Source: Sphaerulina vaccinii
Taxonomy: Eukaryota > Ascomycota > Dothideomycetes > Mycosphaerellales > Mycosphaerellaceae
DNA length: 64,000 bases
Assembly: GCA_022570795.1 (NCBI GenBank)
Contig: JAKUDP010000009.1
Coordinates: forward strand, 1,302,001 to 1,366,000
Direction: 5' to 3'
Positions 58,953-64,000 of this stretch are shown here, one piece after another. A model generated the notes under the pieces. It was not told the DNA's origin. It did not search any database and was given only the letters and a program-made list of their open reading frames with translations. A program made the translations under genes and the position numbers. How positions within the stretch are numbered: the first letter of the stretch is position 1; each line of letters starts with the position of its first letter.

Positions 58953-59350
58953 TATACTAATATATCTTTTTTTAGTTAGATAGAAATATAATCTAAGAGC
59001 CTAAATCTTATAGTTTTTTTAATTTTTTAGATATATAAAAGTAATAGAAAATATTATAGATACTTAAAGAGCTCTAGAGCTCTAAACTTAGAGTTTAGAT
59101 TATAGCTTTTTCTAGAGCTCTTTCTAGAGAAAGAAACTTAGATAGAATTCTACTTTCTAGCTATTTACTTTAAGTTTAGATTTAACTTATAATACTAATA
59201 AGTATATTACTTTTCTAGTAGATATATCTAGACTTTATACTACTAATAAAATATCTTTTTTTACTTTTTATTTATATAGTATAAAAAGGAGTTTTAGTAG
59301 CTATAGGCTTTCTAGAAAATTCTTCTATAGTTATAGACTAATAGAGTATA

Positions 59351-60250
59351 CTTATATATTCTAAATCTAGTCTAACTATTCTATTTTCTTTACTAGTATA
59401 TTACTTAGTTAGAACTTCTAGTCTATATATAGACTATATTATAATAGTAATAGCAAGGTCTAATATATTTATATTTTGCCTAGAAATACTACTTATACTA
59501 CTTATATATTACTTTTCTCTATTCTATAAGTAGGAACTATTAAAATTAATTAATATAATTAATTAATCTATAGAATATAAGTTCTAGTATTAGTACTAAC
59601 TTTTGTCGAGTAATATACTAAGTATTATACCTAAGAAGAAGATAGAAACAAATAGTTATTAAGATATTAATTTAATCTAAAAAAGTATTAAAGTTAGATT
59701 AAGATTCGACTAGGTAAGCTTATAACTATTTAGAAATAGAGTAGGAGAAGCTTTCTTAGAAGTAATATATTTACTAGTAGAATTATTTTAGTATAGAATA
59801 TTATAGAAAGCTCTAGAAGCTTATAGATAGATAGTAGTAGTAATAGTACTATAGTAGTTAAAGTAGAAGTAGTAGAAAAAGAATATAGTAGCTTTTATCT
59901 AGAATATATAGCTAAGAGAATTAAATTTTTTACTTATAAAATAGCTAGCTATATATAAGTCTATATATTCGAAGTTATAATTATAGTATATAGAAATACT
60001 TTGTAAAGAAAGTTCTATAATAAATATTATACTAGACTATATATAATTACTAGATACTACTTAAGTACTACCTAGTAATATTCTAGTACTATAATTATAT
60101 AGAATATAGCTATATTAGATTACTAGCTTAGAGGTATATAGTTATAAAGCTATATACTCTTACTATATATATCTATTAGACTAGCTTTGCGCAAGCCTTA
60201 TTAGTAAGTAGATTATCGTAGTATTTGTTACTATTCATAGATTTTTATAA
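59351..60250. other. Unassigned AT-rich repeat DNA up to block edge
   Basis: RIP-mutated, no readable protein. Composition normalises between about 60,180 and 60,300. Confidence 0.5.
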
Positions 60251-60383
60251 GCTATCTTCTTCCTATCCTAGTCTACGACATGCCGAACTATACTTTATTT
60301 GCGAACCCGGTATAATTGAAGCTAGCAAAAGTAGCGCCAATGTCGCTGCTACTACTGTTTAGAGTTAGGTAGAGAACGTACGT

Positions 60384-61616
60384 CTAGTACTCGAACAGGA
60401 AGGAGGAGCTGTTGGTTAGGAAGAGCGATGAGTTGGCTCTGCTAATCGCATCTTGAAGCTGCATATAGACGTCCTGAGTGACCCACTCCTTGGCAGACGA
60501 GATGTCCGAGCCGTCAGCACTGACTGTCACATTGTCGAGCTGGGACTGTGCTTCACTGATAGCCTTGGTCAGGTAAGTACGAGACTGACCATCGCTTGTA
60601 ATTCCCACTGGGCCACCCGTGTTGGTGCTATTTGTTACTGGGACAAGCCAGAGACTAACATTGAGACCAGCGGAGGTGTCATTCGTAAACTTGAAGTACT
60701 TTTGAGCATCAGTGAACTCGCCAGGCCGGTTTGAGATGAACAGGTTGTCGCGTGAAAAGCGCAGTGCATCTTCGTACACCACGCTACCAACATCGTAGCT
60801 CGTGTGGTCGGCACCATCTACGAACAAGCCGATGACTTCCTGTGCGCCCTTCATCGCCCAGCCATCGGGGCCATACCAGAAGAGTGCAACGGTGCCAGAC
60901 GTTATGTTTGCATCAAAGTTTGCTTCCGGTATGAGGGGTCCAGAGCCGTTGAAGAGGTCGTTGTCGAAGATTGTGCCTTCGTTAGGCGTTTTGTTGGTGG
61001 TGTCAATGTTCCCACGATATACAGAGTATGTGCCATTATGATTCCTGGTCACAGTGTCGACAGTGACGCCTTCGAGATGATCGGCATCGATAAGGTCGGT
61101 AAAGCCATCTCCGTTTGTATCCCAGAAGCGCACCTCCAAGCCAGCGACGATGCTAGTGGCGACTAACAGAGCGGCAGTACTGTAATTTTCTGCTTCGGTC
61201 TCGCCTTGATAACCACCATAATATGTCGCAGTCGTCGTGTTGTAGTACAGCCAAGGTACCTGATTAACCAAGTAGCCAGATGAGCACGAGCTCATGTTCC
61301 GGAAGATGCTCTCGGTTGCTGGGATTGGCCATAGGTCTGGGAGAAGGTCAGTGATTGATCTTGTGTCTGGAAAAGGTCGCTTACTGATGAAGAAGTTACC
61401 AAAGGCGACGATAGCTTCTGTGCCCTCCAGAGCACTTCCTTGGCTGAAGTACTGGTCATACTGAGGAGCTGTGACATTGGAAGCATCGGTGCCCATGTCC
61501 AGAACGACGGTGTATAGTAGAGTACCATTGACTGTACTGGCAGGATACGGTATGCCACAGGTGGCCATGCTGGTAGCAGACAGCGCCCCGATGGGCAGGA
61601 CGTAGTTCATCCTCAT
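60384..61616 (-). CDS. Secreted glycoprotein with EF-hand-like loop and FIVAR-like C-terminus
   Basis: Single exon, 410 residues. The N-terminus (MRMNYVLPIGALSATSMATC) is a plausible signal peptide; a second Met is at residue 3. More than fifteen N-glycosylation sequons (NxS/T) are present, mostly in the second half. DTNGDGFTDLIDADHLEGV (about residues 165-183) looks like a calcium loop. The tail SEAQSQLDNVTVSADGSDIS followed by WVTQDVYMQLQDAI resembles FIVAR (found in various architectures) domains of surface proteins. The full fold and function are not recognised. It lies about 130 bp from the AT-rich block. Confidence 0.75.
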   Translation of the reverse strand: MRMNYVLPIGALSATSMATCGIPYPASTVNGTLLYTVVLDMGTDASNVTAPQYDQYFSQGSALEGTEAIVAFGNFFISKRPFPDTRSITDLLPDLWPIPATESIFRNMSSCSSGYLVNQVPWLYYNTTTATYYGGYQGETEAENYSTAALLVATSIVAGLEVRFWDTNGDGFTDLIDADHLEGVTVDTVTRNHNGTYSVYRGNIDTTNKTPNEGTIFDNDLFNGSGPLIPEANFDANITSGTVALFWYGPDGWAMKGAQEVIGLFVDGADHTSYDVGSVVYEDALRFSRDNLFISNRPGEFTDAQKYFKFTNDTSAGLNVSLWLVPVTNSTNTGGPVGITSDGQSRTYLTKAISEAQSQLDNVTVSADGSDISSAKEWVTQDVYMQLQDAISRANSSLFLTNSSSFLFEY

Positions 61617-64000
61617 GCTGGCATGGAATCCGAAGAGCAGTAGATGGGAAAGGGTCTGACGAGAGACGGCAATGATCCAGGAGGGATGCTGGGTACTTCG
61701 TACTCAGTGAAGTGCGGATCGCGGAGTGCTGTCTCACAGATTCTTTCTTAGAGTGGCAGCAAAGACATCAAGAGTGATGTTGATACCATACTGAAATCCT
61801 GGCCATCGTGCTAGCAGAACGCGCAAGCAGTTCAATCGCTTCGAGCACGGGCATTGATACTCAACATATTGTCAGTCCCATCCCACGTCCGTTTGTTGAA
61901 GATCATCGGAAATGTCAGGTCTGGACGCTTGGGCACATTATCGGCACATCTTTGCTTGCACTCTTGTAGTATTCGTGCGAGGCAATCATCCGCGAGATCT
62001 CTTGTTAAGTACGAATCGATTCGCTGCGTCTTGAGGACTACGAATGTTTCGCCGAGTGCCGTGCGTGCAATCAGAGCTTCGCGTAGTCAGAATCCGAACA
62101 GGTCGGACTTAAGCTGTGGGTATATACCGAGACTTGTCAGGTCTTCCATATTGTTGTGGATCTTCGCTGCACTGGCATCCGATGTATCAGTACTGAATCC
62201 GCACGATCAGGATGGTCTTACGCATTCATGCCAGCATCGGTCAATATACTCCTGCTTGTCACCGAGCTTGAGCCATACGGCTGTATCCGGTCATCGTGAA
62301 GGCATTGCATTCATGCCATGCTGTTTTCTGATGTCAGCACTCCTTGACATTGTGGGCAGCAAAAGTCAGATGCTGGAGACGAGCTTGGTGTGAACTGCCG
62401 CTTCACTTGGCTGTCCGCGCGCGCGAGTCGCAAAACCAGCAGCAGACTAGTATAGTCCCAAATCTAAGTCGTGTTGACAGGTTGGCCGCCCAAGCAAATC
62501 ATTGCAAGAGCGTGAGAAGCAGCAAGTCCAGAGGATGCTTTCCTCCGGTTCGCAAGTGAGCGGCCATTGGGCGGAGGTCTTCAGAGCCATAGCCATAGCC
62601 ATAGTCGAGATTCCGGTCAGAGTTGGATGCTGCACGATGGGCGATGGAAGTCGACCAGGAGTGGACAACATGGGATCGTGCGTGTTGCGGCTGACGAGAG
62701 GGGGGCAAAGCTACAGTAAGAGAAGCAGTCACACAATGTTGAGACAGACACGTCTTGGCACGCACGGTACGGTATCTTCTGTGTCTCTACATCACCACGA
62801 TGCAGCTGATGTGGCCTTGACTTCAACCCAGTTGGCGCAACAGTCGGGCACTGAGAGACGAGCCGGGCAGAAAGAGCATGCACAGGGGTTCGCAAGATCG
62901 GCTGACAATTCACGCTAAGCATCACCAAAACCCCACCCTCTTCAGCGTCTAGTATATCCTTCTAGAGCAATATTACGGAGTAGTTTGTATGGACAATGTT
63001 GTAGGAAATAACGCTGCGAGCATTTTTATATTACAACTTGTCTTGCTTACTCGAAGATTGGAGGCAGCAGGGAAGTGTAAAGTCGGAGATACGGTTGGGC
63101 TCCGCTAAATAGACCAAGCGACTTTTCTAGCGGGCTCGAACCACAACGGATTCTGACCGGAGGAGTTGCGTATAAATCGCAGCATGAAGCTGAGTATATC
63201 CTGTCATATAAACATTATCCTATTGTCGTTCGTTGTCGAGGTATAGAGACTAGAAAAGTGTGGATCCATACAGTAACGAGCGCGAATTGTCAGCCGATCT
63301 TGCGGACCCCTGTGCATGTGAAGATATGATACGAGACCACGTGTCGTGGCGGACAACAACTACCGGCACTGTCTTCGATTACATTGGCCACATGTCCGGC
63401 GTTCATGAGACCATGTCCTCTCGTAGAACAGATCCTGTCATGGCACAGAGAGAGCACGTTTGACTGTGGATGTCCATGATGAGAGACGCTTGACGTACGC
63501 GCAAGAGCTCAAAAAGCAGCATGCCGACCTGTTCAGTGGGGTGGACGACTTCAAAGCGGTTTTGCTTGCGCGGGGCTTGGGGATAGCCAACTTGGGCGAG
63601 CAGAGGGAAGGGATAGAGATGAGGCTGGACCTTCTGCCGGGAAATGGCCACGCTACAGAAGATGCAGATGCATCAGGCGCAGAGCCGTGATGAAGACTTC
63701 GCGAGACAAACTGCCTATGAACTCCAGCTTGGTGCTCTTCGCTTCTGGAATGCTACAGATGGCTCTACGGTCGGATAAGAAACAGCAGAGAACCGCACCC
63801 GATCGCAGCAAGGCATTGGGCTTCACTACATCTACCGCAAGTTCTCAAGAGCCCACGTGGGCAGATCCTGCGCTCTCAATACGGGTCCTTCTGCAGCAAT
63901 ATCGTCTGCACGACCCACAATTGGCTGACGCTCGGCACTCACCTCCTCCTTCCTGACAGGCGTCTGCTCAAGCACAACGCTTTCTGGCACCTCTTTCACT
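61617..64000. other. Right-hand intergenic region, no supported gene
   Basis: 2.4 kb of normal composition. Frames such as 61,854-62,393 have random-looking content. The best candidate is 63,460-63,690 plus (LTYAQELKKQHADLFSGVDD then FKAVLLARGLGIANLGEQRE), which vaguely resembles a SAP-like helix pair but has no clear start or end. A TATAAA at 63,171 precedes an ATG at 63,184 that opens a short hydrophobic leader (MKLSISCHINIILLSFVVEV); I could not splice it to anything. Confidence 0.35.

Larger units (their letters stand above)
53060..59350 (-). mobile_element. Copia-B 5' internal fragment (minus), split by Copia-A
   Basis: Two pieces, about 53,060-53,229 and 58,953-59,350, align consecutively with the reverse complement of Copia-B at about 45,650-45,150. 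The shared words include CTAACCTAATAGCTATAA and TCTAAGAGCCTAAATCT. In the uninterrupted Copia-B the pentamer TATAC occurs once at the junction; here it occurs on both sides of Copia-A. Outer limits are approximate. Confidence 0.72.
30290..60250. other. RIP-mutated AT-rich repeat block (isochore)
   Basis: Composition changes abruptly at about 30.29 kb and back at about 60.25 kb. Inside, CpA and TpG are almost absent by eye and TpA is everywhere. Former coding frames are cut by TAG/TAA where TGG, CAG and CAA are expected. Key residues changed as RIP predicts: zinc-knuckle Cys and His to Tyr (TGC and CAC to TAC), and YVDD to YVDN. CpG survives in places. It is built from nested retrotransposons (listed separately) and holds no intact gene. 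Confidence 0.9.

Noticed and set aside
30290..60250. CRISPR-like or satellite array
   Set aside because: Repetition is low-complexity TA/TAG wording from RIP, not unit repeats with spacers.
61854..62393. 179-residue plus frame
   Set aside because: No recognisable motif, no leader, Ser/Arg/Leu-rich as in chance frames.
63095..63180. Possible tRNA (box-B-like GGTTCGAGCCCG on minus)
   Set aside because: No matching T-stem, anticodon arm or box A can be folded around it.

Overview
This is nuclear DNA of a filamentous ascomycete (Pezizomycotina). Mycosphaerella-like Dothideomycetes are the most likely group, but that is an inference. The evidence is compact genes with 48-68 nt GT..AG introns, fungal-specific families (HET domain, Erg4 sterol reductase, fructosamine kinase-like, Vps62-like, DUF3505-type regulator) and a repeat block mutated in the manner of repeat-induced point mutation (RIP).

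Layout. About 0.4-30.2 kb is a gene-rich, GC-balanced arm. In order it holds: a secreted tyrosinase (-); a SWIM/RING protein (+); a small acidic protein (-) and an MFS transporter (-); a weak ankyrin-like relic (-); Pop7 (-) head to head with a small mitochondrial-looking protein (+); a secreted alpha/beta hydrolase (-); a secreted Vps62-like protein (-); a broken HET-domain gene (-); Erg4 (-); a broken fructosamine-kinase-like gene (+); a small NTF2-like protein (+); a three-exon cysteine-rich secreted protein (+); a zinc-finger regulator (-); an F-box protein (+); an F-box-like protein (-); a 426-bp MITE; and a zinc alcohol dehydrogenase (+). Exon boundaries were built by hand from splice signals and family continuity.

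About 30.3-60.25 kb is one AT-rich block with no intact gene. CpA and TpG are nearly absent, TpA dominates, and former coding frames carry TAG/TAA stops. It is a nest of retrotransposons. (1) A minus-strand tyrosine-recombinase retrotransposon (Ngaro/PAT/DIRS-like) runs 42,891 to 32,019, with split direct repeats in the order A1 ... B1-A2-B2. (2) A 5.7-kb Copia element (Copia-A, minus) inserted into it at 33,578-39,291, with 246-bp LTRs and CTATT target duplications. (3) A second, more decayed family (Copia-B) has a 5' part at 44,358-49,230 and a separate 3' fragment plus LTR at 49,890-50,973. (4) A truncated plus-strand copy of the tyrosine-recombinase element lies at 50,974 to about 53,050. 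(5) A second Copia-A (plus) at 53,230-58,952, with TATAC duplications, is inserted in a minus-strand Copia-B piece.

About 60.3-64 kb returns to normal composition. It holds a secreted glycoprotein with an EF-hand-like loop and a FIVAR-like tail, then 2.4 kb with no gene I can support.

No biosynthetic cluster is evident. Several products look secreted: tyrosinase, hydrolase, Vps62-like protein, the small cysteine-rich protein and the glycoprotein. The window is best read as a gene-rich arm next to a RIP-silenced isochore.
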